Of a DNA stretch of 64,000 bases, positions 54,371 through 63,146 are shown one piece after another. Positions within the stretch are counted from its first letter, which is position 1. Each line of letters starts with the position of its first letter. Location of the stretch: NCBI RefSeq assembly GCF_015679265.1, contig NZ_CP064942.1, forward strand, positions 2,832,001 to 2,896,000. The letters run 5' to 3'. The position numbers were made by a program, and so were the translations under genes. The DNA comes from Pontivivens ytuae. Lineage in GTDB: Bacteria > Pseudomonadota > Alphaproteobacteria > Rhodobacterales > Rhodobacteraceae. Under the pieces are notes generated by a model, which saw only the letters and a list, made by a program, of their open reading frames with translations, was not told the DNA's origin and did not search any database.

Positions 54371-55152
54371 GCGTCCTCCACCACGCGGCCCTGCGCGATC
54401 TTGATCTCGTCGCGCAGGGTGTGGAGCATGTCGCCGACCTCGGGCGTGTAGAGCACGTCGAGCGTCCGGTCGGCGGGCAGGTCCACCCGCATCACATGCT
54501 GCGTCCGCGCGGGCCGCCCCGACAGCACCACAACCTGATCGCCGAGGAACACGCTCTCCCGCAAATCATGGGTAATGAGCAATGCGGTGAAGGGCTCCGC
54601 CGCCCGCAACGATCGCATCGTCTGCCACAGATCCTCGCGGGTGAAGGCGTCGAGCGCGCCGAAGGGTTCGTCCATGATCAGCACGTCCGGTTTGTGCACG
54701 ATGGCCCGACACAGGGAAGCACGCTGGCGCATCCCGCCCGACAGCTCCGACGGGCGCTTGCCCTCGAACCCCTCCAGCCCGACCATGGCGAGCAGCTCCT
54801 CCGCCCGCGCCACTCGCTCGCGCCGGGGCATCGAGCCCGCCACGATCTCCAGCGGCAGGATCACGTTGTCGAGGATGGTGCGCCATTCCAGCAGCACCGG
54901 GTTCTGGAAGGCCATGCCCACCGTCTTGCGCGGGCTCGTGACCTTCGAGCCGTGCAGCCAGACCTCGCCCTCATCGGGCCGCATCAGCCCCGCGACCAGC
55001 CGCGTCAGCGTGGATTTACCGCAGCCCGAGGGGCCGACCACCGCGCAGAACTCGCCCTCGGGCACCGAGAGGTCGAGCCCGTGGAGCACCGGCAGCGGCC
55101 CCGCCTTGGTGCGGTAGGCGTGGCGGACATTGCGAATATCGAGAAGGGACAT
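54367..55152 (-). CDS. NitT/TauT-type ABC transporter ATP-binding protein
   Basis: This 261-residue ATPase is of the SsuB/TauB group. Walker [10 protein letters not shown] (residues ~40-48), Q-loop FQNPVLLEWRTILDNV, signature LSGGMRQRASLCRAI, Walker B VLIMDEPFGALD and ITHDLRESVFL appear in order. The EWRTILDNV and THDLRES forms are typical of this importer class. It has no long C-terminal extension. The gene follows the binding-protein gene after 49 bases that contain a perfect stem-loop. Confidence 0.9.
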   Translation of the reverse strand: MSLLDIRNVRHAYRTKAGPLPVLHGLDLSVPEGEFCAVVGPSGCGKSTLTRLVAGLMRPDEGEVWLHGSKVTSPRKTVGMAFQNPVLLEWRTILDNVILPLEIVAGSMPRRERVARAEELLAMVGLEGFEGKRPSELSGGMRQRASLCRAIVHKPDVLIMDEPFGALDAFTREDLWQTMRSLRAAEPFTALLITHDLRESVFLGDQVVVLSGRPARTQHVMRVDLPADRTLDVLYTPEVGDMLHTLRDEIKIAQGRVVEDA

Positions 55153-55170
55153 GGGATAGGGCCTTGGCAG

Positions 55171-55195
55171 GGGCGCCGGGACCGGCCCGGCGCCC
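55171..55195 (-). other. Perfect 10-bp stem-loop after the binding-protein gene
   Basis: GGGCGCCGGG (55171-55180) pairs fully with CCCGGCGCCC (55186-55195) around a five-base loop, six bases after the stop of the binding-protein gene. There is no T run. It is the strongest of the four hairpins found at this position in importer operons of the window. Confidence 0.65.
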
Positions 55196-55201
55196 GCATT
55201 G

Positions 55202-56206
55202 TCATTCGAGCGACAGGACGTCGCCCTCGGGCAGGTAGCTCGCGTCGAAGATGACGGCGGCGTCCGGCTCGTTCTGGAACTCGTAGACCGTCCGCGTCTG
55301 CTCGATGGCGGCGGCGAAGCGGTCGGCGTCGATGCCGCCCATCCCGTTTTCCCGCACGTAGTCGGTCATCACGTTCGCATCGATGGCGAGCTGCAGGCGA
55401 CGCTGCTCCAGCCCCGCATCGGCGGCCGGGTTGCGCTCCAGGAGCGAGGTGATCGCGGCCTCGGGGTTGTCGATCGCGCTCTGCCAGCCTTGTGCGACGG
55501 CGGTCAAGAAGCCGGTCACGGCCTCCGGGTTCGCCTCGGCGAAGTCCGTGTTCACGATGATCGCGTTGCCGTAGAGGTCGACGCCGTGATCGGCCATCAG
55601 GATGACGGAGATGTCCTCCTCCGGCACGCCGAGCCGGATCAGGTTGAGCGTGGAGGAGAAGGAAAAGCCCGTCACAGCGTCCACCTCGCCCTGCGCCAGC
55701 ATCGGCTCGCGCGTCGGGAAGCCCACGGGCTCCACCGTGATCGTGGCGACATCGAGCTCGTTCTCGGCGGCAAAAATCGGGAACTGCGCCCAGGCCCCAT
55801 CGGGTGGCGGTGCGCCCAGCACGCGGCCCTGCAGGTCGGCGGGGGCCGACACGCCCTGGCTCACGCGGCCCACGACGGCGAAGGGGGGCTTGTCGTAGAC
55901 CATCATAACTGCCGTCACCGGCGCGCCGGGGTTCTGGTCGAGGAACCGCATCAGCGAGTTGATGTCGGCGAACCCGACCGGGAACGCGCCCGTCGCGACC
56001 TTCGGAATGGCCGCGAGCGAGCCCGCACCCTCCTCGATCGTGACCTCGAGGCCTTGCGCCTCGAAGAAGCCCTCGTCGATGGCGACGGTGTAGGGGGCGG
56101 CCGGTCCCTCGAACTTCCAGTCGAGCGCGAAGGGCATCTCGGTCTGGGCAAAGGCCGCAGGCGCCGCGAGGCTGAGCGCCGCGAGCGTGCACAGTTTGCG
56201 AAGCAT
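55202..56206 (-). CDS. NitT/TauT-type substrate-binding protein (NMT1/THI5-like)
   Basis: This is a periplasmic binding protein of 334 residues with a signal peptide (first ~20 residues, ending AAFAQ). The mature part starts with ALDWKFEGPAAPYTVAIDEGFFEAQGLEV, the NMT1/THI5-like pattern also seen in binding proteins for pyrimidine precursors of thiamine. A GAGSLAAIPKVATGAFPVGFAD stretch provides the pocket loop. ATG 56206 has AGGGAG upstream. It is the first gene of the operon. The ligand could be a thiamine precursor, riboflavin-like compound or sulphonate; no linked enzyme helps to decide. Confidence 0.88.
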   Translation of the reverse strand: MLRKLCTLAALSLAAPAAFAQTEMPFALDWKFEGPAAPYTVAIDEGFFEAQGLEVTIEEGAGSLAAIPKVATGAFPVGFADINSLMRFLDQNPGAPVTAVMMVYDKPPFAVVGRVSQGVSAPADLQGRVLGAPPPDGAWAQFPIFAAENELDVATITVEPVGFPTREPMLAQGEVDAVTGFSFSSTLNLIRLGVPEEDISVILMADHGVDLYGNAIIVNTDFAEANPEAVTGFLTAVAQGWQSAIDNPEAAITSLLERNPAADAGLEQRRLQLAIDANVMTDYVRENGMGGIDADRFAAAIEQTRTVYEFQNEPDAAVIFDASYLPEGDVLSLE

Positions 56207-56367
56207 GGTAGTCTCCCTGTTGTATCCCCATCACTCTAGGGACGGAGGACGGGCAACACCAAGCCCCCAATGGCCGATCTGCCCCGTTCCGCGTCACAAG
56301 CCTGAAAGATCGCCACGTTTTCGGGCATCGGGATCAAATTTTCAGCAGACCGGGTTCGGGTGGCAGG

Positions 56368-57369
56368 TCAGTCCTCGTCGCCGCGGCCCGCGATGGCCAG
56401 GGGATCGGCCTCCAGCCCCTGTTCGCGGCACCAGTGGACCAGCGCTTCCTCGGCGCCGTGGGTCACCCACACCGTCTCGGCCCCCACCTCGCGGATGGTG
56501 GCGCAGAGCGCGTCCCAGTCGCAGTGGTCCGACACGATCAGCGGCAGCTCCACCCGCCGCTGCCGCGCCCGTGCGCGCACCTGCATCCAGCCCGAGACGC
56601 CGACGGGCAGGGCGTCGGGCAGCCGCCGTGCCCAGCGGTCCTGGATCGCACTCGGCGGCGCCAGCACGATCTCGCCCGCCAGCTCCGCCTTGTCCGCCGC
56701 CATCACCTGCCGCACGGGGCCGAGATCGACGCCCAACTCGCCATAGAGCTCCGTCAGCTTGCTCAGCGCCCCGTGGATCCACACCGGCCGGTCGTAGCCG
56801 CGCGCCCTCAGCTCCGCCATGATCCGCTGCGCCTTGCCGAGCGCGTAGACGCCCAGCACGTGGCACCGCTCCGGAAAGGCGGCGATGGAGGCGAAGAGCT
56901 TGTCGAGCTCGTCCTGCACCGGCGGGTGGCGGAACACCGGCAGGCCGAACGTCGCCTCGGTGACGAAGAGATCGCAGGCCACCGGCTCGAACCCCGCGCA
57001 GGTCGGATCCGCCGCCCGCTTGTAATCGCCGGAGACGACGGCCCGCGCGCCGCCCGCCTCCACCACGATCTGGGCGGAGCCGAGCACATGGCCTGCCGGC
57101 GCGAAATGCACGTCCACATCGCCGATCCGCATGACCTCGCCGGGCTCGGCCACCTGCGTCGCGGCAAAGGCATCGGCGCCGTAGCGGGTCTGGGCTATCG
57201 CAATCGTCTCCGCCGTCGCCATCAGATGCGCCGATCCCGGACGGCAGTGGTCGCCGTGCCCGTGGGTCACGAGCGCCCGGTCCACCGGCTGCACCGGGTC
57301 GATCCAGAACCCGCCAGGCGGGCAGTAGAGCCCGGCGTCGCGCACTTCGAGGAGATCGGTCGCCTTCAT
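56368..57369 (-). CDS. DNA-ligase-associated exonuclease (metallo-beta-lactamase fold)
   Basis: This 333-residue protein has a metallo-beta-lactamase/beta-CASP fold like mRNA 3'-end processing factors. The metal motif is HGHGDHCRPG (residues ~36-45), with GHVLGSAQ and SGDYKR as further conserved blocks. VSDHCDWDAL and VTHGAEEALV near the end are the late motifs. This pattern is that of the exonuclease usually encoded with an ATP-dependent DNA ligase and a ligase-associated helicase. Those partners are not next to it; the neighbours are an importer operon and short uncharacterised genes. It would act in DNA repair. Confidence 0.82.
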   Translation of the reverse strand: MKATDLLEVRDAGLYCPPGGFWIDPVQPVDRALVTHGHGDHCRPGSAHLMATAETIAIAQTRYGADAFAATQVAEPGEVMRIGDVDVHFAPAGHVLGSAQIVVEAGGARAVVSGDYKRAADPTCAGFEPVACDLFVTEATFGLPVFRHPPVQDELDKLFASIAAFPERCHVLGVYALGKAQRIMAELRARGYDRPVWIHGALSKLTELYGELGVDLGPVRQVMAADKAELAGEIVLAPPSAIQDRWARRLPDALPVGVSGWMQVRARARQRRVELPLIVSDHCDWDALCATIREVGAETVWVTHGAEEALVHWCREQGLEADPLAIAGRGDED

Positions 57370-57408
57370 GCGCCGCTCAGCTAGGCGCGGCCGCCGCCCG
57401 GTCCAGCC

Positions 57409-57774
57409 TCACGCCCCGCGGCGCAGGCGCTCGCGCAGGATGGTCTTGACCATGTCGAGCTCCGCCCGCAGCAGCGCCACCTCGCCCGCGAGGGTCTCGG
57501 TCAGATCCTCGCCGATCAGGATCGGCAGGTGGGCGAGCGGCGTCTCCTCCCCCTCGCGCCGGATCATCAGGATCGACAGGCCCTGGTTCATCGCGGCCGC
57601 GGGCAGGGGATGGCTGATCTCCACGAGGCTCGGCGTGCCCTCCACCTGCCGTGGCACGGGCCGGGCGATAACGAAGCCGGCGAGCACCAGCTCCAGCGGG
57701 ATGAAGCCGCCCGATTTCAGGCGCCCGCGCACCACGCCCGCCTCGATCCACAACCGGTCCCGATGCTCGTCCAT
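57409..57774 (-). CDS. Conserved hypothetical protein, 121 residues
   Basis: This 121-residue protein is not recognised. The first ~90 residues look beta-rich (VVRGRLKSGGFIPLELVLAGFVIARPV), and the end forms an amphipathic helix (LAGEVALLRAELDMVKTILRERLRR). No signal peptide, membrane helix or cysteine is present. It lies nine bases downstream of the next gene on the minus strand (57784) and 39 bases before the exonuclease gene, so it may be co-transcribed with both. Codon use matches real neighbouring genes. No function can be given. Confidence 0.65.
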   Translation of the reverse strand: MDEHRDRLWIEAGVVRGRLKSGGFIPLELVLAGFVIARPVPRQVEGTPSLVEISHPLPAAAMNQGLSILMIRREGEETPLAHLPILIGEDLTETLAGEVALLRAELDMVKTILRERLRRGA

Positions 57775-57783
57775 GGTCCCCTC

Positions 57784-58545
57784 CTAGAGCGACAGCCGCG
57801 GCCGCCGCAGGATCAGGATGTCCCGCAGCGTGATCCGGTTGGCGGTCCTGGGATCGAACATGAGGTCGATCCAGATCTCGTTGACCCGCTCTGGCTCGAA
57901 GTCGGTGTAGAAGACGTCGAATTCCAGCCAGTTGGTGCCTGCCCGCAGGTCCACCTGCCGCACGACCTCCTCCACGTTGGGACCGTGGCTGAGGTTGAGG
58001 CGGGCGAAGATCTCGGTCGGGTGCTCGGCCCCGATATCGTAGGCGAGGCGGATCAGGTCCTCCCGCCGGGTCGCCTGCGCCTCCGCCTCCGGCAAGGCGA
58101 GCGCGAGGGACAGGAAGCTGCCGCCGCCACCCCAGAGCTCGATCTCGCAGGCATGCCGCCCGTCCGGACCCGGCCGCTGGCGGATCAGCGCATCGGCCCG
58201 CGGCATGTCGTGGAAAAGCGTGACGCCCGGGGCCACCGCCGTATTGCTCGCCGGTCCCGCATGGCCCGCGGGCTCCTGCGCGGTGGCGAGCAGGGCCGGG
58301 CGGAACACCATCGTCGCGTCCGGCGGCACCTCGATCACCGCCGAGGTGCTGACCGGCCCGTTCAGCCGCCGCGTCGCCAGTTCATCGAGCGTCCGGGTCA
58401 GCCGCAACAACCGCCTCGACTGCGCCCGCCAACGGCGCAGCACCTTCGCCTCGACCCCCTCGGCGCGGGTCAGCCGCCGGGTCCACAGTCCCGCCGTGAG
58501 GCGGGTCAGGATCACACCCCAAAGCCCCGTCAGCCGGGCGAGCAT
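57784..58545 (-). CDS. Conserved hypothetical protein, 253 residues
   Basis: This 253-residue protein is not assigned to a known function; it resembles proteins I associate with Rhodobacterales genomes only. The N-terminal 65 residues are very basic and helical (TRRLTRAEGVEAKVLRRWRA). The rest is beta-rich with aromatic residues (IELWGGGGSFLSLALALPE, WLEFDVFYTDFEPERVNEIW) and a conserved-looking end, RITLRDILILRRPRLSL. No signal peptide is evident. The gene lies seven bases after the lipoprotein gene and nine bases before the 121-residue gene, suggesting one transcript from ilvD onward. Confidence 0.68.
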   Translation of the reverse strand: MLARLTGLWGVILTRLTAGLWTRRLTRAEGVEAKVLRRWRAQSRRLLRLTRTLDELATRRLNGPVSTSAVIEVPPDATMVFRPALLATAQEPAGHAGPASNTAVAPGVTLFHDMPRADALIRQRPGPDGRHACEIELWGGGGSFLSLALALPEAEAQATRREDLIRLAYDIGAEHPTEIFARLNLSHGPNVEEVVRQVDLRAGTNWLEFDVFYTDFEPERVNEIWIDLMFDPRTANRITLRDILILRRPRLSL

Positions 58546-58552
58546 CCCCGCC

Positions 58553-59200
58553 TCAGGCCGCGGAGCCGTTGGCGCGGGCGATCGCCGCGCGGAAGGCGGC
58601 GAGCTGGTCGAAGAGCGGCCCCTCGCCGGGCCACGCCCCTTCGAGCCCCCGCACGGTCAAGAGGATCATGCGCCCGTTCTCCTCACCCACCGCGCGCCAA
58701 TAGCGGGGCGCGGCCCCGGCAAAGGCCTGCGCCGTGCCATCCTCCAGCAGCGCATAGACCGTCCCGTCGATCAGCCGCGTCTCGATGAGGCGGGCCACTC
58801 CGTCCGCCTCGGCCAGCAGCGCATCGGCGAGGCCTGCCTGCAGTGCCTCCTCCAGCGCCTCGGCCCGCCGGTCCACCCCGCCCTCGCCGGGCAGGGGGGC
58901 GGCCCCGATGCTCGCGGTCAGCACGGACGCGATCGGCGGCGCCTGGGAGACGCGGACGACGCCTGCCGCCTCGCAATCGCCCGCCAGCAGCGCCGCCCCG
59001 CGGTCGGAGACCGAGACGGAGGCCGGATCGATGCACAGCCCCTCGGGCGGGGCGAGGCGCACGCTGCGCCCGCCCACCTCGACCTCGACGGTCTCCGCCT
59101 CGACGAGCGGCAGGGGCGCCCGCGCCTCCTCGACCGGCACGTCACAGGCCGCGAGCAGGCCGATCAGCGCCAGCGCCGCGGCGCGCTCAAAGATCGGCAT
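58553..59200 (-). CDS. Putative lipoprotein
   Basis: This 215-residue protein has a lipoprotein signal: [19 protein letters not shown], with the lipobox LLAAC and the lipidated Cys at residue 19. After it comes a Glu/Pro-rich linker, and then an alpha/beta region without recognisable motifs. It should be anchored to the outer or inner membrane from the periplasm. The start lies 14 bases inside the end of ilvD, so it is translationally coupled to it. I do not recognise the family. A second Cys pair (residues 56 and 76) may form a disulphide. Confidence 0.72.
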   Translation of the reverse strand: MPIFERAAALALIGLLAACDVPVEEARAPLPLVEAETVEVEVGGRSVRLAPPEGLCIDPASVSVSDRGAALLAGDCEAAGVVRVSQAPPIASVLTASIGAAPLPGEGGVDRRAEALEEALQAGLADALLAEADGVARLIETRLIDGTVYALLEDGTAQAFAGAAPRYWRAVGEENGRMILLTVRGLEGAWPGEGPLFDQLAAFRAAIARANGSAA

Positions 59201-60911
59201 AGGAGTGCTTTTCCATCTTGCCGCCGGGATGGGTTACGGCCCCCTTGTAGGTCTCGCCCACCTGCTGCGCGTATTTCCACAGCGCGCCGGAGGCGTAGAT
59301 CGTGTCGCGTGGACCTTTCCAGTCGGCCTTCCGCGCCGCGAGTTCGTCATCGCTCAGGTCGACCGATATCGTGCCCGCCTTCGCATCGATGGAGATCGTG
59401 TCACCGTTGCGGAGCATCGCGATCGGACCGCCTGCCGCGGCCTCCGGTCCCACATGGCCGACGCAGAAGCCCCGCGTCGCGCCGGAGAAGCGACCGTCGG
59501 TGATCAGCGCCACCTTCTTGCCCATGCCCTGACCGCTGAGTGCCGCCGTGGTCGCCAGCATCTCCCGCATGCCCGGCCCGCCTGCGGGACCCTCATTGCG
59601 GATGACGATGACCTCTCCTTCCTCGTACTTACGCTCCTGCACCGCGGCGAAGGCATCCTCCTCGCATTCGAAGACGCGCGCGGGGCCGATGAAGGTGAGC
59701 TGGTCGTCGCTCATCCCCGCGATCTTCACGATCGCACCCTGCGGCGCGAGGTTGCCCTTCAGCCCCACGACGCCGCCGGTGGTGGAGATCGGGGTGGCGA
59801 TCGGGTGGATCACCTTGCCGTCCGCCTCCCGGCTCACCTTGTCGATCTCCTCCCCGATTGAATAGCCCGTGGAGGTCATGCAGTCGCGATGGATCAGCCC
59901 CGCCTTGTCGAGCTCCTTGAGCACGACCGGCACGCCGCCCGCCTCGTAGAGGTCCTTGGCCACGTAAGCGCCGCCCGGCTTCAGATCGACGAAATACGGC
60001 GTCTCGCGGAAGATGTCGGTGACATCCTCCAGGAAGAAGTCGATCCCCGCCTCGTGCGCAATCGCCGGCAGGTGCAGCCCCGCATTCGTCGAGCCGCCGG
60101 TGCAGGCGACGACGCGCGCGGCGTTGATCAGGCTCTCCCGCGTCACGACGTCCCGCGCGCGGATGTTCTTCTCGATCAGGTTCATGACGGCGCGGCCCGA
60201 CGCCTCGCCATACTGGTCCCGGCTCTCGTAGGGCGCGGGCGCGCCGGAGGAGTTCGGGAGTGCTAAGCCGATTGCCTCGCTGACACACGCCATGGTGTTC
60301 GCCGTGAACTGGCCGCCGCACGCCCCGGCGGAGGGGCACGCCACCTGCTCCAGCTTCTCCAACTCGCAGGTCGAGAGGTTGCCGGCCTGATGCTGGCCCA
60401 CCGCTTCGAAGACGTCTTGCACGGTCACGTCACGCCCCTCGTAGCGGCCCGGCAGGATCGACCCGCCATAGACGAAGACGCTGGGCACGTTCAGCCGCAC
60501 CATCGCCATCATCATGCCCGGCAGCGACTTGTCGCAGCCCGCAAGGCCCACGATCGCATCATAGGCATGGCCGCGCATGGTCAGCTCCACCGTGTCCGCG
60601 ATGGCCTCGCGGCTGGCGAGCGAGGAGCGCATGCCCTCGTGCCCCATCGCGATCCCATCCGTCACGGTGATCGTGGTGAACTCCCGCGGGGTGCCCTTCG
60701 CGACCTTCACGCCCTGCTTCACGCTCTGCGCTTGGCGGTTCAGCGCGATGTTGCAGGGGGCCGCCTCGTTCCAGCAGGTGGCCACGCCTACGAGAGGCTG
60801 GTGGATCTCCTCCTCGCTCAGCCCCATCGCGTAGAGGTAGGAGCGGTGCGGCGCGCGCGCGGGCCCTTCGGTCACGTGGCGCGAGGGTAGGCGGGATTTG
60901 TCGATGCTCAT
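59187..60911 (-). CDS. ilvD: Dihydroxy-acid dehydratase
   Basis: IlvD makes the 2-keto acids for valine, isoleucine and pantothenate by removing water from dihydroxy acids. The 574-residue chain carries the iron-sulphur ligand motifs [13 protein letters not shown] (about residue 123) and [15 protein letters not shown] (around 193), and the late block [12 protein letters not shown]. Length is normal for the catabolic/biosynthetic IlvD/Edd family; the motifs favour IlvD over 6-phosphogluconate dehydratase. GGGGAG precedes ATG 60911. It heads a run of genes that overlap or nearly touch (lipoprotein and two hypothetical genes). Confidence 0.93.
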   Translation of the reverse strand: MSIDKSRLPSRHVTEGPARAPHRSYLYAMGLSEEEIHQPLVGVATCWNEAAPCNIALNRQAQSVKQGVKVAKGTPREFTTITVTDGIAMGHEGMRSSLASREAIADTVELTMRGHAYDAIVGLAGCDKSLPGMMMAMVRLNVPSVFVYGGSILPGRYEGRDVTVQDVFEAVGQHQAGNLSTCELEKLEQVACPSAGACGGQFTANTMACVSEAIGLALPNSSGAPAPYESRDQYGEASGRAVMNLIEKNIRARDVVTRESLINAARVVACTGGSTNAGLHLPAIAHEAGIDFFLEDVTDIFRETPYFVDLKPGGAYVAKDLYEAGGVPVVLKELDKAGLIHRDCMTSTGYSIGEEIDKVSREADGKVIHPIATPISTTGGVVGLKGNLAPQGAIVKIAGMSDDQLTFIGPARVFECEEDAFAAVQERKYEEGEVIVIRNEGPAGGPGMREMLATTAALSGQGMGKKVALITDGRFSGATRGFCVGHVGPEAAAGGPIAMLRNGDTISIDAKAGTISVDLSDDELAARKADWKGPRDTIYASGALWKYAQQVGETYKGAVTHPGGKMEKHSYADL

Positions 60912-61055
60912 GGCTGGCTCCCCGGTCGGGCGGTTCTGGCGTCCTGTTCTGGGGCCAAAGTCCTATTGGCGCACGCGGCGGAGGGCAAGCGGATAGGGCA
61001 CGCGAAAACGGGGCGCCCGGCAGGCGACCCGTTTGGTGTTGCGATCGGATGGGGT

Positions 61056-61601
61056 TCAGCCGTCCCAGCGGGGCAGTGTGCGCAACATCTCCTCGGACGC
61101 GGCGATATAGGCGCGACGCTCTTCGCTCTCCTCGGCTTCAACGAAGGTGAAGGCCTCGATCGGCACCGCGACCTCCCAATCGGCGAGCAGCCAAGGCAGG
61201 GCGACGATCACCGTGTCCTCGTCATTGCCGACCACTCGGGTGATCTCGGCAAACTCTTCGGAGGCTTCCTGCCAGACCGGCACGCCGTCGAGCTCCGCCG
61301 GATCGATCTCGGCCATCGGCACCGTCGAGAAGCCGTCGAGCACCACGTTCGGCGGCGCGAGGCGCAGCGGCCCGTCCGGATTGAGCCCGTTCTCGCTGTT
61401 CGCCACGATCTTGGAGTCCACCGGCATGTCGTTGCGGAACGTGTGGTTGCCGCCGGGGATCACGTCGATCCCCTCCTTGTCGATCTCATCCGGCCCTTCG
61501 ATCGTGGGCGGTGTGGCGGCCATCTGCCCCGCGGTCGCCTGCGCGAGCAGGGGGCCTGCGGTCAGCGTGGCAAGGGTCGCAAAAACGGTCGAGCGGATCA
61601 T
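61056..61601 (-). CDS. Secreted hypothetical protein
   Basis: This 181-residue protein has an N-terminal signal peptide (MIRSTVFATLATLTAGPLLAQ, cleavage after about residue 20). The mature part is acidic and beta-rich, with PPTIEGPDEIDKEGIDVIPGGN and repeated VxxN elements, and ends in a helix (ESEERRAYIAASEEMLRTLPRWDG). It resembles no family that I can name, though its length and signal suggest a periplasmic protein. It stands alone between ilvD (144-base gap) and a 336-base repeat-containing region. ATG 61601 has AGGACCGGG upstream. Confidence 0.68.
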   Translation of the reverse strand: MIRSTVFATLATLTAGPLLAQATAGQMAATPPTIEGPDEIDKEGIDVIPGGNHTFRNDMPVDSKIVANSENGLNPDGPLRLAPPNVVLDGFSTVPMAEIDPAELDGVPVWQEASEEFAEITRVVGNDEDTVIVALPWLLADWEVAVPIEAFTFVEAEESEERRAYIAASEEMLRTLPRWDG

Positions 61602-61724
61602 CCCGGTCCTCCAATTCCTTCTGTTCGAGAGGAAAACGCGCCGCGCCCGGGCCCGCGTTCCGGGGGTGCGACGAAGCGGACATGTGCGCGAATGGGGCGC
61701 CGCGCCTGTCAGCGGTCCGTTCTT

Positions 61725-61886
61725 CGCGCGGAATCAAGCCGAAGGCGCCGCGCGATCGCCAGACCGACCCCCGGGTCTGGCGATTGGCTGATGGAAGCAC
61801 ATCGCTCCAGCGTGACACGGACTTGGCCACCATAAACCGCACCGTCCCACCGGCAGATCGCCACCCCGCGGTCTGGCGACCGCCCG
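61725..61886 (+). repeat. 165-bp dispersed repeat, copy B
   Basis: This is the second copy, in the same orientation as A and C. The left end repeat is at 61749-61766 and the right one at 61869-61886, the latter more diverged. The first ~25 bases are nearly identical to copy C. It fills most of the 336-base gene-free stretch 61602-61937. Confidence 0.82.
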
Positions 61887-61937
61887 GCTCGCGTGGGCTA
61901 CACTGCGCCAGCCAAAGATCGCGATCGGTTTTCGAAC

Positions 61938-62360
61938 ATGCCCACCAAACCCTCCGCCCGCATCCTGAGCTTCGTCGACGCCCTGCCGCTCGAAGACGGC
62001 ATGCGCGTGCTGGAGATCGGCTGCGGCCCCGGCGTCGCCGCGCGGGAGGTCGCGCGGCGGATCTGCACGGGTTTCGTCCTCGCCATCGATCGCTCGCCGA
62101 AGGCCGTTGCACTGGCGCGTGACCGCTCCAGGCCGGAGATCGCTGCCGGTCGCCTGGCCATCCGGTGCGTCGCCGCGGAGCATTTCGAACTCATCGACGG
62201 AGAAGCCCCCTTCGACCTCGCCTTCGCCATGCGGGTCGGCGCCCTCGACGGACGGCACCCGGCGGCTGGGCGTCTCGCACTACCCCGCATCCGCGCCGCA
62301 CTGCGCTCCGGCGGGCGGCTTTTCATCGATACCGGCGACCCGCTGAGAGAACTGCTCTAG
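61938..62360 (+). CDS. Small class I SAM-dependent methyltransferase
   Basis: This 140-residue protein carries the SAM-binding motif VLEIGCGPGVAAREVA (residues ~24-39) and motif II with the acidic AIDRSPKAVALA (~48-60). A later block RIRAALRSGGRLFIDTGD gives the usual strands 4 and 5. The chain is shorter than the ~200-250 residues of most such enzymes and could be the minimal Rossmann core. The substrate is unknown. The gene is placed between repeat copies B and C, so it may be part of a small mobile or duplicated unit. Weak ribosome site. Confidence 0.68.
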   Translation: MPTKPSARILSFVDALPLEDGMRVLEIGCGPGVAAREVARRICTGFVLAIDRSPKAVALARDRSRPEIAAGRLAIRCVAAEHFELIDGEAPFDLAFAMRVGALDGRHPAAGRLALPRIRAALRSGGRLFIDTGDPLRELL

Positions 62361-62384
62361 TTCAACGCCGCTTGGTCCCAGAAA

Positions 62385-62546
62385 CGCGCGGAATCAAGCC
62401 GAAGGCGCCGCGCGATCGCCAGACCGCCCCCCGGGCTGGCGATTGGCTTCTGTAGATGCGCCGCTCGAACGTCACACAGACCTGGCTACCATAAAGCGCG
62501 TTGATCCAACCGAGGCTCGCCATCCCGCGGTCTGGCAATCGCGCGT
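62385..62546 (+). repeat. 165-bp dispersed repeat, copy C
   Basis: This is the third copy. The left end repeat is at 62409-62426 and the right one (CGGTCTGGCAATCGCGCG) at 62528-62545, identical to the right end of copy A. It is direct with copy B, about 660 bases away, and flanks the small methyltransferase gene on its 3' side. Confidence 0.85.
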
Positions 62547-62630
62547 CTTGGGTTGGCGGCCCCGCAAAGCCGCGGTCGGGTGTACACTCGTTCCGCAACG
62601 CCTCGCGTCCGGACCGAAGGAAGCACCACC

Positions 62631-63086
62631 ATGCCGAAGATCGACATCGCCGCCGTGCCGGTTGCCAAGGGCTCCGGCTACCCGCCCCAGTTCAACGCCC
62701 CCTGTGCCGAGCGCCTGCGCCAAAGGCTCGGCGATGCGGGCGGGCTCACGGATTTCGGGGTCAACCTCATGCGGCTCCCGCCCGGCACCTGGTCGAGCCA
62801 GCGGCACTGGCATTCCCACGAGGATGAGTTCGTCTACGTGCTCGACGGCGAGCTCTCGCTGGTCGAGGACGGGGGCGAGACGGTGCTGCGCGCCGGTGAC
62901 TGCGCCGCCTTCGCCAAGGGCACAGGCGACGGGCATCACCTCATCAACCGGTCGGACGCCGTTGCAGTCTATCTCGAGGTCGGCTCGCGCCAGCCCGAGG
63001 ACGTGACCACCTGCTCGGACATCGACATGATGAGCACTAATGCCGACGGCCGTTTCGTTCACAAGGACGGCACGCCCTACTCCTGA
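62631..63086 (+). CDS. Cupin-domain protein
   Basis: This 151-residue single-domain cupin has its metal motif HWHSHEDEFVYVLDGEL (residues ~62-78), with two histidines and a glutamate, and the second motif in GTGDGHHLINRS. Such proteins bind a metal and may act as isomerases, oxygenases or sugar-binding proteins. It starts MPKIDIAAVPVAKGSGYP, and ATG 62631 is preceded by GAAGGAAGC. It is a stand-alone gene between repeat C and a terminator. Substrate unknown; similar proteins are common in alphaproteobacteria. Confidence 0.8.
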   Translation: MPKIDIAAVPVAKGSGYPPQFNAPCAERLRQRLGDAGGLTDFGVNLMRLPPGTWSSQRHWHSHEDEFVYVLDGELSLVEDGGETVLRAGDCAAFAKGTGDGHHLINRSDAVAVYLEVGSRQPEDVTTCSDIDMMSTNADGRFVHKDGTPYS

Positions 63087-63101
63087 CGTGCCAAACGCAA
63101 A

Positions 63102-63125
63102 AGGCCCCGGATCGCTCCGGGGCCT
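63102..63125. terminator. Bidirectional terminator hairpin
   Basis: AGGCCCCGGA (63102-63111) pairs perfectly with TCCGGGGCCT (63116-63125), with a four-base loop. On the minus strand it is followed by TTTTGCGTTT, so it ends the BMP-family gene; on the plus strand it lies 15 bases after the cupin stop and may end that gene too. Confidence 0.82.
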
Positions 63126-63146
63126 CCGCAACCAGTCTCAGCCGGA

